A stretch of 64,000 bases of DNA from Akkermansiaceae bacterium UBA2381. GTDB taxonomy: Bacteria > Verrucomicrobiota > Verrucomicrobiia > Verrucomicrobiales > DEV007. Positions 45,356 through 55,044 of this stretch are shown in pieces. Position 1 is the stretch's first letter, and each line of letters starts with the position of its first letter. The stretch lies in contig DDSV01000013.1 of NCBI GenBank assembly GCA_002344215.1, positions 23,325 to 87,324 of the forward strand, given 5' to 3'. A program made the translations under genes and the position numbers. The notes under the pieces are model-generated. The model was not told the DNA's origin, did no database searches, and saw only the letters and a list, made by a program, of their open reading frames with translations.

Positions 45356-45886
45356 TTACTTCAGCTCATTCCACTTGTTCACGAGGCCCACACGGACTCC
45401 GCCGATCTGATAAAGCTTCTCCTTATCGTGCACCATTTCAGCGCGGCTGGTGCCGGTGATGGCGTAGTCTTTGCGAAGGAAGATGGCCTGTTCGGGGCAG
45501 ACTTCTTCACAGAGGCCGCAGTAGATGCAGCGTATCATGTCGATGTCGAAAGTGCGGGGACGCTTCTCCACCTTGGCCCACTTGTCGTCACCGGGGATCT
45601 CCTCGGGTTTAATCGTGATCGCACGGGGCGGACAGATGAATTCGCAAAGCTGGCAGGCGACGCAACGCTCACGGTCATGTTCGTCAGTGACGAGCGCGGG
45701 AGCCCCGCGGTAATGCTCGGGGAGATGTTCGTCCCACTTTTCCTCGGGGTACTGCATCGTCACCTTCGTCTTCCTCGAAAGGATGCTGACGAGGTGGCCC
45801 AGCGTCACCCGCATGCCGATGAAGAGGGCGGGAATGTAGAGCTGTTCCCACCATTTCAGTTTTGGGCGTTGAACGATGATTGCCAT
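45356..45886 (-). CDS. nuoI: NADH-quinone oxidoreductase subunit I
   Basis: A 176-residue peripheral-arm subunit binding two [4Fe-4S] clusters (N6a and N6b) on the path to quinone. Both ferredoxin motifs are intact: CVACQLCEFICPPRAI and CIYCGLCEEVCPEQAI. The amphipathic N-terminal part docks to the membrane arm. Positioned between nuoH and nuoJ as usual. Confidence 0.97.
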   Translation of the reverse strand: MAIIVQRPKLKWWEQLYIPALFIGMRVTLGHLVSILSRKTKVTMQYPEEKWDEHLPEHYRGAPALVTDEHDRERCVACQLCEFICPPRAITIKPEEIPGDDKWAKVEKRPRTFDIDMIRCIYCGLCEEVCPEQAIFLRKDYAITGTSRAEMVHDKEKLYQIGGVRVGLVNKWNELK

Positions 45887-45915
45887 GGCTGGAGAAGTAG
45901 ATGAGCTAAAGAGCT

Positions 45916-46995
45916 TTATTTAAAGATCGCCAGCAGGATGGCGGTGAGAACGACGTTAAACAGCGCGATTTCAAAAAAGAAGACCCAGCCCAGTCTCATG
46001 AGCTGATCGTAGCGGAAGCGCGGCAGGGTCCAGCGGACGACGATAAAGAACAGGATAAAACCGATGACCTTGGCGAAGTAAGTGCCGATGTGGATGAGAC
46101 CGTGCCACCAGGGGATCTCGGCATCAATGCCCGAGGGCGCGAGCCAGCCGAAGGGGAGGCTCCAGCCGCCGAGGAAGAGAGTCACCGCGAGTCCCGAGCC
46201 GATGATCATCGCGGCGTATTCGCCGAGGAAGAAAAGGGCGAACTTCATCGAGCTGTATTCGGTGTGGTAACCGGCGACGAGTTCGGTCTCACACTCGGGA
46301 AGGTCGAAGGGGAGACGGTTTGTCTCTGCGAACATCGAGGTCGTGAAGATGATGAAGGAGATAAAGATCGGAATCGCGAGGATGAATCCCTTGAGGCTCA
46401 GGCCCTCGCCCCAAAGCGGGAGCAGCGCCCATCCGTTGATCGCCTGCTCCTGCACGATACGACCGAGGTTGAGCTCGCCGTAGATCATGATGAGCGGGAC
46501 GATGGAAAGACCGAGCGAGATCTCATAGGAAATCATCTGGCTCGTCGAACGCACCCCGCCGAGGAAGGAGTATTTTGAATTCGAAGACCAGCCCGCAAGG
46601 ACGATTCCGTAAACGGTCAGCGAAGCAATCGAGAAGACAAAAAGTGGTCCGACGTCGAGGTCGGCAATGACCATTTTCTCCCCGAAGAGCTGACTCCCGA
46701 AAGGCAGCACCGCGCAGGTGAGAAGGGCCGGCACCATGGTGAGGGCGGGAGCGAGCCAGAAGTAGAACTTGTTGACGTGGTTCGGTGTGAAATCCTCTTT
46801 GAGGAGGAATTTGATTCCGTCGGCGACTGCCTGGAGCAGGCCAAAGGGACCAACCCGGTTGGGGCCGACCCGATCCTGGATCGCAGCACTGACGCGACGC
46901 TCCGCCCACACCGACATCGCGACCATGGGCAGTGTTACGAGGAACACGAAGACCACAATCTTGATGACTGCTGCGATGATAATATGCCAATCCAT
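45916..46995 (-). CDS. nuoH: NADH-quinone oxidoreductase subunit H
   Basis: A 359-residue membrane subunit that forms most of the quinone chamber. Signature segments are VWAERRVSAAIQDRVGPNRVGPFGLLQAVADGIKFLLKEDFTPN and MFAETNRLPFDLPECETELVAGYHTEYSSMKFALFFLGEYA, containing the charged loop residues conserved in ND1. Eight helices are expected and the hydrophobic profile fits. Confidence 0.97.
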   Translation of the reverse strand: MDWHIIIAAVIKIVVFVFLVTLPMVAMSVWAERRVSAAIQDRVGPNRVGPFGLLQAVADGIKFLLKEDFTPNHVNKFYFWLAPALTMVPALLTCAVLPFGSQLFGEKMVIADLDVGPLFVFSIASLTVYGIVLAGWSSNSKYSFLGGVRSTSQMISYEISLGLSIVPLIMIYGELNLGRIVQEQAINGWALLPLWGEGLSLKGFILAIPIFISFIIFTTSMFAETNRLPFDLPECETELVAGYHTEYSSMKFALFFLGEYAAMIIGSGLAVTLFLGGWSLPFGWLAPSGIDAEIPWWHGLIHIGTYFAKVIGFILFFIVVRWTLPRFRYDQLMRLGWVFFFEIALFNVVLTAILLAIFK

Positions 46996-47012
46996 GTGGT
47001 CAGATAAAAATG

Positions 47013-48725
47013 TCAGCCAACGATGAGGCCAGAGGCGATACGTTGTTTCTCGCGGTCGAGAGCGGGAATGGTGACGCCGGTTTCAATGAGAGGAAGACCG
47101 AGATCGCCGATTTGTCCCCAGGTGAGCCCTTTGAATTCGGACACTTCCGCTGCGAGTTGCTTAAAGAGATCGCTTACCGCGTAGATTCCGTTTCCACCTC
47201 CGGTGACCTGGACCAGATCGCGAATGATTTCCCAGGACTCAAGAGTCTCGCCGGGAGCATCGACCACTTTATTCAAACGCTGGAGACGACCGGTCGCGTT
47301 GATCATGGTGCCCGATTTCTCGGCCCAGCAGGCGCCGGGAAGGACAACGTCGCTCGCATCGGCAGTTGCGTTGGCGAGCGGGTAGGTGGAAAGGAGGAAG
47401 TCGAGTTTGCCGAGCAATTCGGCGCTGAATCCGGCGTCATCGACGAGATTTTCCTGCAGGGCGATGACCGCCTTGATGCGACCCTGCTCGATCCCGAGTT
47501 TGATCGCTTCGATCTGCGAGCCGGGATCGTCCAGTCCGAGGACGAGTTTGACTCCGTTGGTGTTCGGATTGCGATCGGCAGAGATGAGGTATCCATCCGC
47601 CTCGCCCACCCGTGCGACGGTATCGACGTGGCCGACCTTCAGGTGTTTGACGAGGCGCTTGACCATGAGGAGTTCCTCGTTTGTCATCCGCGCCGAGGCG
47701 ATTACGGCGATTTCGCTGCCATCAAGGGCGGAAAGTTTGTCCCCGGCGGTTGCGATGGCTTCGTGCCAGCCCGCGATGCGGTGATGATCGCCGTCCTTTA
47801 CGAGAGGCTCGGTGAGGCGGGCCTCGCTCTCGATCCAGTGAAAATTGAGACGGTGCGAATCGGGCATCCAGTCCGAGTTGACGTCATTGTTCTGACGCGG
47901 AGTGATGCGGTAGATCTTGTTTTCGCGGGCGAAGACAGTGATGTTGCAACCGGTCGCGCAGTTGGTGTCGATCGTGTTTGTCTCGCGCATGAACCAGACC
48001 CGCATCTGGAAACGGAAGTCGTTCGAAGTGAGCGCGCCGACGGGGCAGATGTCGACCGTGTTGAGCGAATAATTGTTCGCCAGTTCACGTCCGGGATATA
48101 CGGTCAGGACGGTGTGACTGCCGCGATCGGTGAAGCCGAGAACCGGGTCGTCGGCGATCTCGTCGGTGAAACGGATGCAGCGGCTGCACATGATGCAGCG
48201 CTCGTCATCGAGGCGGACGCGAGGGCCGACGTCGACATTCTTCGGCTTTTTCACCTTCTGCTCGCGGAAGCGAGATTCGCCCTTGCCATGCTCGACGCTG
48301 AATTCCTGAAGACTGCATTCGCCGGCCTGGTCGCAGATGGGGCAATCGAGCGGGTGGTTTGCGAGAAGCAATTCCATGACACCCTTGCGGCACTCTTCGG
48401 TGAGCGGTCCGGTCGTGCGTATGCCCATGTTAGGACCAATCGTGTTGGCACAGGCGATGACGGGACGGGGAATCCAGGAAATGGGAAGGTGGCCGTTTTC
48501 ATCCGGAGCGGGAGCTTCCGCTCCGGGGGCGGGGCGCGGAGGCATGCCCATCTCGACAAGGCACATGCGGCAATTGCCCGGCGAGGTCAGTTTCGGGTGG
48601 TAACAGTAGTGCGGGACCTCAACACCGGCCTGACGACAGGCTTCGATCATCCGCATTCCTTTCGGAAACTGGTACCACACACCGTCGATCTGAACGTCAA
48701 CGAGATCTGTTTTTGCTTCGCTCAT
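47013..48725 (-). CDS. nuoG: NADH-quinone oxidoreductase subunit G, short form
   Basis: A 570-residue iron-sulfur subunit. The [2Fe-2S] N1b ligands are in HYCYHPKLTSPGNCRMCL; N5 uses HPLDCPICDQAGEC; N4 uses CIMCSRC and DICPVGAL. The extra N7 cluster motif is not complete (only CATGC). The molybdopterin-fold C-terminal domain is short compared with the 700-900 residues of many NuoG proteins, as expected for the compact form, and retains SDVVLPGACWAEKSGTMINATGRLQR. Ten bases separate it from nuoF. Confidence 0.96.
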   Translation of the reverse strand: MSEAKTDLVDVQIDGVWYQFPKGMRMIEACRQAGVEVPHYCYHPKLTSPGNCRMCLVEMGMPPRPAPGAEAPAPDENGHLPISWIPRPVIACANTIGPNMGIRTTGPLTEECRKGVMELLLANHPLDCPICDQAGECSLQEFSVEHGKGESRFREQKVKKPKNVDVGPRVRLDDERCIMCSRCIRFTDEIADDPVLGFTDRGSHTVLTVYPGRELANNYSLNTVDICPVGALTSNDFRFQMRVWFMRETNTIDTNCATGCNITVFARENKIYRITPRQNNDVNSDWMPDSHRLNFHWIESEARLTEPLVKDGDHHRIAGWHEAIATAGDKLSALDGSEIAVIASARMTNEELLMVKRLVKHLKVGHVDTVARVGEADGYLISADRNPNTNGVKLVLGLDDPGSQIEAIKLGIEQGRIKAVIALQENLVDDAGFSAELLGKLDFLLSTYPLANATADASDVVLPGACWAEKSGTMINATGRLQRLNKVVDAPGETLESWEIIRDLVQVTGGGNGIYAVSDLFKQLAAEVSEFKGLTWGQIGDLGLPLIETGVTIPALDREKQRIASGLIVG

Positions 48726-48734
48726 CTCAGGTTC

Positions 48735-50129
48735 TCAAAGGCCGGCGGCGGCGGTCAGGGTTTCGGCGTTGACGATGGCTCCCTCGAGCTCGGGTCGGGT
48801 GTCGGAGACCAGTTCGTCGCGGAATTTTTCCACAAAACTTTCGGTCGGCCATGAACAGGCCTCACCGAAGGCGCAAATGGTGCGTCCGTCGATGTTTTTG
48901 GCGACTCCATAGAGGGTGTCGATATCGGTAGGTGATGCCTTGCCGGCCACGACACGGTCGGTGATTTTTTTCATCCAGAGCGATCCCTCGCGGCAGGGAG
49001 TGCACTGACCGCAGGATTCGTGGGCGTAGAAATTGTTGATGTTGTTCAGCACCCAGCTGATCGAGCGGCTGTCGTCGATGACGATGACGCCCCCGGAACC
49101 GGCCATCGAGCCGCAGGCGGCAAGGGTGTCGAAGTCCATCGGGATATCCCAGATTGTAAGCTTGCGGGCATCGTCCCCGCGTCCCACCGTGAAGACTTCG
49201 TCGGCGCGCAGCACTTTGGCGGAGGAGCCGCCGGGAATGACCGCCTTGAGCGTTCGCCCCGGCTTGAGCCCGCCACAAAGGTCATTGATGACCTCGCCCA
49301 TGGTGACTTTGCCGACCTCGACTTCGAAATAGCCGGGCTTTTGCACGTCACCGCTGACGCAAAGGATGCGGGTTCCGGTGTTGTTCGGAGTGCCCGTTTT
49401 TGACCAGGCGTCGGCCCCGATCTCAAGGATGTGCTTCACGTGGCAGAGTGTCTCGACGTTGTTCACAATCGTCGGGCACAGATAGAGACCCATGGCTGCC
49501 GGAAAGTAGGGAGGCTTGATGCGCGGGTAGGGGCGCTTGCCCTCGAGGGACTCGATCAGGCCGGTCTCTTCGCCGCAGATATAGGCGCCGGCCCCGCGGT
49601 GGACGTAGATCTCCAGGTCGAAACCCGAACCCTGGATGTTCTTCCCGAGGAAACCTTTTTCGTGTGCTTCGGCGATCGCCTTCTCAACAATCTTCGCCGC
49701 CTCGGGGAACTCCTCGCGGATGTAAATGTAGGACAGGCTCGCGCCCACCGCAAAGCAGGCAATGGCCATGCCCTCGACAAGCTGATGGGGATCCTGATGA
49801 AGAATGTAGCGGTCTTTGAAAGTGCCGGGCTCGGACTCATCGGCGTTGCAGATGAGGTAGACCGGTTTGGTATTGTTAGGCGGGATGAATCCCCACTTCA
49901 CGCCGCAGGGGAAGCCCGCGCCCCCTCGACCGCGCAGGCCGGCCTTTTTGACTTCGTCGATGATTGCCTGACGTGGCATTTTGAGCGCTTTTTTCCACTG
50001 CTCGTAACCGCCCTCGGCGAGGTAGCTTTTGATCGAGGTGTCCCAGCCCTTGCGGTCGACATTGCGGAAGACGACCCGGTGCTCTTTGGCATGCGGCTCG
50101 CGACCGCTTTTGTAGGAAATTCCGCTCAT
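48735..50129 (-). CDS. nuoF: NADH-quinone oxidoreductase subunit F
   Basis: A 464-residue subunit binding FMN, NADH and [4Fe-4S] N3. The FMN/NADH region reads GLRGRGGAGFPCGVKWGF, ICNADESEPGTFKDRYILHQDPH and GAGAYICGEETGLIESLEG; N3 ligands are ESCGQCTPCREG and a later Cys in TICAFGEACSWP. The sequence GTGATG at the start gives two choices: ATG at 50129 (used) or GTG at 50132, which overlaps the nuoE stop. Confidence 0.96.
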   Translation of the reverse strand: MSGISYKSGREPHAKEHRVVFRNVDRKGWDTSIKSYLAEGGYEQWKKALKMPRQAIIDEVKKAGLRGRGGAGFPCGVKWGFIPPNNTKPVYLICNADESEPGTFKDRYILHQDPHQLVEGMAIACFAVGASLSYIYIREEFPEAAKIVEKAIAEAHEKGFLGKNIQGSGFDLEIYVHRGAGAYICGEETGLIESLEGKRPYPRIKPPYFPAAMGLYLCPTIVNNVETLCHVKHILEIGADAWSKTGTPNNTGTRILCVSGDVQKPGYFEVEVGKVTMGEVINDLCGGLKPGRTLKAVIPGGSSAKVLRADEVFTVGRGDDARKLTIWDIPMDFDTLAACGSMAGSGGVIVIDDSRSISWVLNNINNFYAHESCGQCTPCREGSLWMKKITDRVVAGKASPTDIDTLYGVAKNIDGRTICAFGEACSWPTESFVEKFRDELVSDTRPELEGAIVNAETLTAAAGL

Positions 50130-50626
50130 CACTTGGAATACTGGCTGAGGAGTCCGTCGATATCGGTGACTGCCTCATGGAAATCATCATTCACCATGCA
50201 GACCGGGCCGAATCCGCAGCTTGCGAGACACTCGGCGAACTCGATGCTGAACTTGCCGTCTGCGCTCACTGCGATGGGGTGATGGTGGGTCACGCCGGAG
50301 CGGTCGATTCCGGTCTTTTCGCAAAGCGAGTCCATCAGCTCATAGCTGCCGGCCATCGCGCAACTGAGGGTGCGGCAGACACGGATGTGATACTTGCCGG
50401 GGGCCTCCTGGCGGAATCCGGGGTAAAAGGTCACCACTTCGAGAACCTTGATCGGCTCAAGCTCCAGCTTTGCCGCCGTCCACTCGACCGCGTCTTCGGA
50501 AAGGTAGCCGAAATGGTGCTGCAGTAGATGAAGCACCGGAAGCACCGCGGAACGCTTGCTCACAGGGTAGTGAGTGATGCGATCATCGATCTCTTTTTCC
50601 AGGTCGGAGGGAACGGCGAGTGACAT
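50129..50626 (-). CDS. nuoE: NADH-quinone oxidoreductase subunit E
   Basis: A 165-residue thioredoxin-like subunit binding [2Fe-2S] N1a. The four cysteines are in VCRTLSCAMAGS and ECLASCGFGPVC. The N-terminal helical part (SAVLPVLHLLQHHFGYLSEDAVEWTAAKLEL) and TFYPGFRQEAPGKYHIRVC are typical. I chose ATG 50626; a GTG at 50656 would overlap nuoD by 11 bases. No strong ribosome site distinguishes them. Its stop overlaps the nuoF start. Confidence 0.95.
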   Translation of the reverse strand: MSLAVPSDLEKEIDDRITHYPVSKRSAVLPVLHLLQHHFGYLSEDAVEWTAAKLELEPIKVLEVVTFYPGFRQEAPGKYHIRVCRTLSCAMAGSYELMDSLCEKTGIDRSGVTHHHPIAVSADGKFSIEFAECLASCGFGPVCMVNDDFHEAVTDIDGLLSQYSK

Positions 50627-50645
50627 GGTGGGTGCAATAGTGGTT

Positions 50646-51902
50646 TCAGCGGTCACACTCGCCCATGACGAAGTCGAGACTGCCGAGGATGGAGACGGTG
50701 TCGCTCATCATGCAGCCTTCAAGAAGCTTCGAAAGAATGCTCAAGTTGACGAAAGAGGGGGAGCGAATCTTGAGCCGGTAGGGAACTCCACCGCCTTTGG
50801 AGTGAATGTAAAATCCAAGTTCGCCCTTCGGATTTTCCGCTCCGAAGTAGATCTCGCCGACCGGGGCGTCGAGCCCCTCGGTGACGAGGATAAAGTGGTG
50901 GATGAGTTCCTCCATGCTCATGAGCACCTTGTCCTTTTTCGGGAGGCGCTCCTTGGCGTCGACGACATTGATCGGTCCATCGGGCAATCCCGCGACGGCC
51001 TGGCGGAGAATGCTGACACTCTGGCGCATTTCCTCCATGCGGACGAGGTAGCGGTCGTAGCAGTCGCCCACCGAACCGATCGGGATGTCGAACTGATACC
51101 GGTGGTAATCGAGATAAGGATTCGCCTTGCGCACGTCGTGGTCCACGCCGGATCCCCGCAGGTTGGGGCCGCTGAGCCCCCAGGCGATCGCATCCTCTTT
51201 GGAAATGATTCCAATGTCGCGGGTGCGGTCGAGGAAGATTTTGTTGCGGGTGAGGAGTGTATCGACCTCATCGAGGGAGATGAGGAATTCGTCACAGAAC
51301 TTCAGCAGTTGGCTGGTGAAACCCTCGGGCAGGTCGCGGATCTGACCTCCGATGCGGGTGTAGCTCGTCGTGAAGCGGGCCCCGGTGAGCTGCTCACAGA
51401 GGTTGTAGATCGTCTCGCGTTGCGTGAATGTGTAGAGGAAAACGGTCATCGCGCCCACATCCATGGCGTAGGCACCGATTCCGAGGAGGTGCGCCGAGAT
51501 ACGGGCCATTTCACAGCAGATTGTCCGGATCGCCTGACCGCGAGCGGGAAGCTCCCATCCCATCAGCTTTTCCACGGCGAGGGCGTAAGCGACGTTATTG
51601 GCAAGAGGGGCAAGATAGTCGAGTCGATCCGTGTAGGGGATAAACTGGTTGTACTGCATGTTTTCCGCGATCTTCTCGTCGCCGCGGTGCAGGAAGCCGA
51701 TATCGGGGTCGGCTTTGGTGATGATTTCGCCGTCCAACTCAAGAATAATGCGGAGCACCCCGTGGGTCGCAGGGTGCGAAGGACCCATGTTGAGGACCAG
51801 CTTCTCACCGACAAGATCCTCGGTGGTTTGCTGGTAGCCTTCCAGCGCAGCCGAGCGGGCGGCTGAGTCCTGAACTTCGATTTCCCGGGTTGTGGTCGAC
51901 AT
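50646..51902 (-). CDS. nuoD: NADH-quinone oxidoreductase subunit D
   Basis: A 418-residue 49-kDa-type subunit that forms the quinone site with NuoB. Signature pieces are LNMGPSHPATHGVLRIILELDGEII, DPDIGFLHRGDEKIAENMQYNQFIPYTDRLDYL, CCEMARISAHLLGIGAYAMDVGAMT and the C-terminal SILGSLDFVMGECDR. It is separate, not the NuoCD fusion. It is the first gene of the operon; nuoA, nuoB and nuoC are not upstream. A Rex-like palindrome lies 80-105 bases before its start. Confidence 0.97.
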   Translation of the reverse strand: MSTTTREIEVQDSAARSAALEGYQQTTEDLVGEKLVLNMGPSHPATHGVLRIILELDGEIITKADPDIGFLHRGDEKIAENMQYNQFIPYTDRLDYLAPLANNVAYALAVEKLMGWELPARGQAIRTICCEMARISAHLLGIGAYAMDVGAMTVFLYTFTQRETIYNLCEQLTGARFTTSYTRIGGQIRDLPEGFTSQLLKFCDEFLISLDEVDTLLTRNKIFLDRTRDIGIISKEDAIAWGLSGPNLRGSGVDHDVRKANPYLDYHRYQFDIPIGSVGDCYDRYLVRMEEMRQSVSILRQAVAGLPDGPINVVDAKERLPKKDKVLMSMEELIHHFILVTEGLDAPVGEIYFGAENPKGELGFYIHSKGGGVPYRLKIRSPSFVNLSILSKLLEGCMMSDTVSILGSLDFVMGECDR

Positions 51903-51981
51903 GGCGGATTTTGTGGCTCGTGAGCCCAGTCAAGCGCAGCAAATTTTCGACTATCGGTGCGCGATTTTGGAGGGTCAAGGG

Positions 51982-52007
51982 GACTTTGTGAAATATTTCA
52001 CAAAGTC
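51982..52007. promoter_or_regulatory. Rex-type operator upstream of nuoD
   Basis: A perfect 26-bp palindrome whose centre contains TTGTGAAATATTTCACAA. That core fits the published Rex consensus TTGTGAA-N4-TTCACAA at every position. Rex represses respiratory and fermentative genes when NADH/NAD+ is low, and controls nuo in actinobacteria. The same core also fits the CRP pattern TGTGA-N6-TCACA, so a CRP/FNR-family protein is the main alternative. It lies between nuoD and the divergent DUF1232 gene at 52086 and could act on both. Confidence 0.82.
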
Positions 52008-52085
52008 TTCCACGCCTTGATACGTTATAAAGGAGAAAGCGGATTATACTGGCCTCCAGCCTGCTCAAGCGACATCGTTCAAACC

Positions 52086-52379
52086 ATGGAAAACCAGAAA
52101 TCGATTGATAGCGACGGGAAAGGCAAGCGAAGCATAGGAGCTTCCATCGTCGTAGGTCTGCTCGGGGCGGTGAGCGCAGTTTATCTTTTCAATCCAACGG
52201 CCGGGTTCCTCGAACTCATTCCCGATAATTTCCCGGTGATTGGAAACCTCGATGAGGCCGGTGCGGCGATGCTCCTGATCAGCTGCCTTGCCTATTTCGG
52301 GGTGGACCTGGGCGGTCTCTTCGGAAGAAAGACCAAGAAAGATGACGGAGTGATCGACGTCGAGGTCGAGGACCGCTGA
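52086..52379 (+). CDS. DUF1232 (YkvA-like) small membrane protein
   Basis: A 97-residue protein. Two hydrophobic segments are seen: SIVVGLLGAVSAVYLFNPTAG and EAGAAMLLISCLAYFGVDLGGLFG. The part between them, LIPDNFPVIGNLDEAGAAM, matches the DUF1232/YkvA pattern (the D-x-IPD-x-x-P-x-G-x-x-DD core), whose function is unknown. Basic N-terminus and acidic C-terminus (DDGVIDVEVEDR) are probably cytoplasmic. Divergent from nuoD, and sharing the region that carries the Rex-like operator. Confidence 0.75.
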   Translation: MENQKSIDSDGKGKRSIGASIVVGLLGAVSAVYLFNPTAGFLELIPDNFPVIGNLDEAGAAMLLISCLAYFGVDLGGLFGRKTKKDDGVIDVEVEDR

Positions 52380-52381
52380 GG

Positions 52382-52771
52382 CTACCACCCGGAATTGACC
52401 GTTTCACCCCGGGCCTTGGCGGCCGAGGCAGCTACGATTCTGGGCATGTAAGCCCCCGGGTTGGTGTCAAAGGCGTTCAGGCAGGGAAGGCAGCAGAAAA
52501 GAACTTCCTGATTCTGATAGACGCGGCGGTATTTCGGGTCCCCCTCAAGATCCTTCCTGATCACCGCGCAGGTGGTAAACGGATAGGGGACGATCGAACC
52601 ACGATTCTCCCGGTCGGCTTTTGCGGTTTCTTTGAACGAGGAAACGGGCGCTGCGGAAGGCGTCGCCGCTGCAGGTGCGGGAGTTTCCGGCTGAGTTGTT
52701 CCGGTCGAGGTGCATCCGAGGATCCCGAACGATATCGATATCAGGCCAATCATCCGGAAAACATGTTTCAT
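52382..52771 (-). CDS. Lipoprotein with YHS/TRASH-like metal-binding domain
   Basis: A 129-residue lipoprotein: signal peptide with lipobox GILGC, then a Pro/Ala/Thr linker (about 22-50). The remaining domain has Cys in YPFTTCAVIRKDL and the pattern FCCLPCLNAFDTNPGAYM, which resembles YHS/TRASH domains that bind copper or other metals through Cys. Possibly a periplasmic metal-binding protein. Convergent with the DUF1232 gene, two bases apart. Confidence 0.78.
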   Translation of the reverse strand: MKHVFRMIGLISISFGILGCTSTGTTQPETPAPAAATPSAAPVSSFKETAKADRENRGSIVPYPFTTCAVIRKDLEGDPKYRRVYQNQEVLFCCLPCLNAFDTNPGAYMPRIVAASAAKARGETVNSGW

Positions 52772-52917
52772 GGGGCACGATGTGTCCGGGTTGATTCCGC
52801 TTCAAGTGTAATCTTCCCGCGGATTCCAGAAGATTAGGGACGAATTTAGTTTGCAGGAGGTTGGGAATTCGCTTCTCTACCCTCACTCGTTGGACGAGGA
52901 GTTCACCGCAAGCCAAC

Positions 52918-53568
52918 ATGGCAACAATCAAAGTGGCATGCCCGAAATGCGGGCAAAAGGTATCGGGAGACGAGAGTTTCTTCGGAACCACCGTGGAATG
53001 CCCCATCTGCTCCGCCGATATCTATTTTCCGGGGAATCGTCGCGAAGCGGATCAAAAACCCCACAATCTTCCTGTTACCCCTGTTCCGGCAGAGAACTCG
53101 CCTCCTCCCGCACCTGTTCCAAAAAGTGACTACCGCCCGTCTGTGGATATGGAACCGGAGGCCGTAAGGCCCCCTGCAGAGGAGAAGGTTCTGTCGAAAG
53201 AACAGCCGGAAAAGCCTCAGGATCAGACCTTGATCCCATCAAGGGAAAAATCCGGCGTGGTCGACGAGGATGGCGATGAATCCGGTCCCTGCTCCCCGAT
53301 TTATGGTGCTATTTCCATCGTTTCGGCCGTTCTTGCTGTCGTGACCTGCGTCGGAGGGATCCTTTTTGCTCCGATCGCCATTATTTTCGGCCATACCGCT
53401 CTCGCCAAGGCCCGCCACAGCTCGGTTCAGCCGGCACCCGGGCATACGCTGGGAGCCATCGGTCTCATGATCGGCTACGTCAGCCTCGTGATCACCATCA
53501 TCGTCCTACTCCTGTTGACCTTTTTTGGGGATGCGATCCGGGAGGCCATTCAGCCTCCGCAGGAGTGA
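52918..53568 (+). CDS. Zinc-ribbon membrane protein (DUF4190-like)
   Basis: A 216-residue protein. An N-terminal zinc ribbon (VACPKCGQKVSGDESFFGTTVECPICSADI; two CxxC pairs) is joined by a long Pro/Glu/Lys-rich linker to two membrane helices at the C-terminus (IYGAISIVSAVLAVVTCVGGILFAPIAIIFGHTALAKAR and GAIGLMIGYVSLVITIIVLLLLTFFG), the DUF4190-like pattern GHTALAKAR. Function unknown; this architecture is frequent in PVC bacteria. ATG at 52918 chosen because the ribbon starts there. Confidence 0.82.
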   Translation: MATIKVACPKCGQKVSGDESFFGTTVECPICSADIYFPGNRREADQKPHNLPVTPVPAENSPPPAPVPKSDYRPSVDMEPEAVRPPAEEKVLSKEQPEKPQDQTLIPSREKSGVVDEDGDESGPCSPIYGAISIVSAVLAVVTCVGGILFAPIAIIFGHTALAKARHSSVQPAPGHTLGAIGLMIGYVSLVITIIVLLLLTFFGDAIREAIQPPQE

Positions 53569-53598
53569 GTTTCGAGCGATTGGGGCATGGTTGATGCT

Positions 53599-53654
53599 TG
53601 CAATTTGATTCGATTCGCTTAGGAAAGCGCTGAAATCGAATGCTTGGAATTGCA
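53599..53654 (+). promoter_or_regulatory. Long nested hairpin upstream of eno
   Basis: Nested inverted repeats: TGCAATT/AATTGCA (53599-53605 with 53648-53654), ATTCGATT/AATCGAAT (53608-53615 with 53634-53641) and CGCTT/AAGCG (53616-53620 with 53625-53629), with small bulges. About 70 bases before the eno start. It may be a 3'-end structure of the zinc-ribbon transcript or a structured eno leader. A T-rich stretch follows about 15 bases later. Confidence 0.5.
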
Positions 53655-53716
53655 ATAATTTCAGTTTTTTTGATATTGAATATTTCTTAAACAACAGGAA
53701 ACTAACGAACCATTGA

Positions 53717-55006
<1,290 letters not shown>

Positions 55007-55044
55007 CGGATTTTTCGTCCGCGGGCGAAGGCCACCAAAGCTTT

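Noticed and set aside
47010..48854. 614-codon open frame on the plus strand over nuoG
   Set aside because: It is wholly antisense to an unmistakable nuoG; long antisense frames arise from the GC bias at codon third positions. No family similarity seen.
50574..51866. 430-codon open frame on the plus strand over nuoD
   Set aside because: Antisense to nuoD, with low-complexity Asp/Glu/Gly composition typical of a shadow frame.
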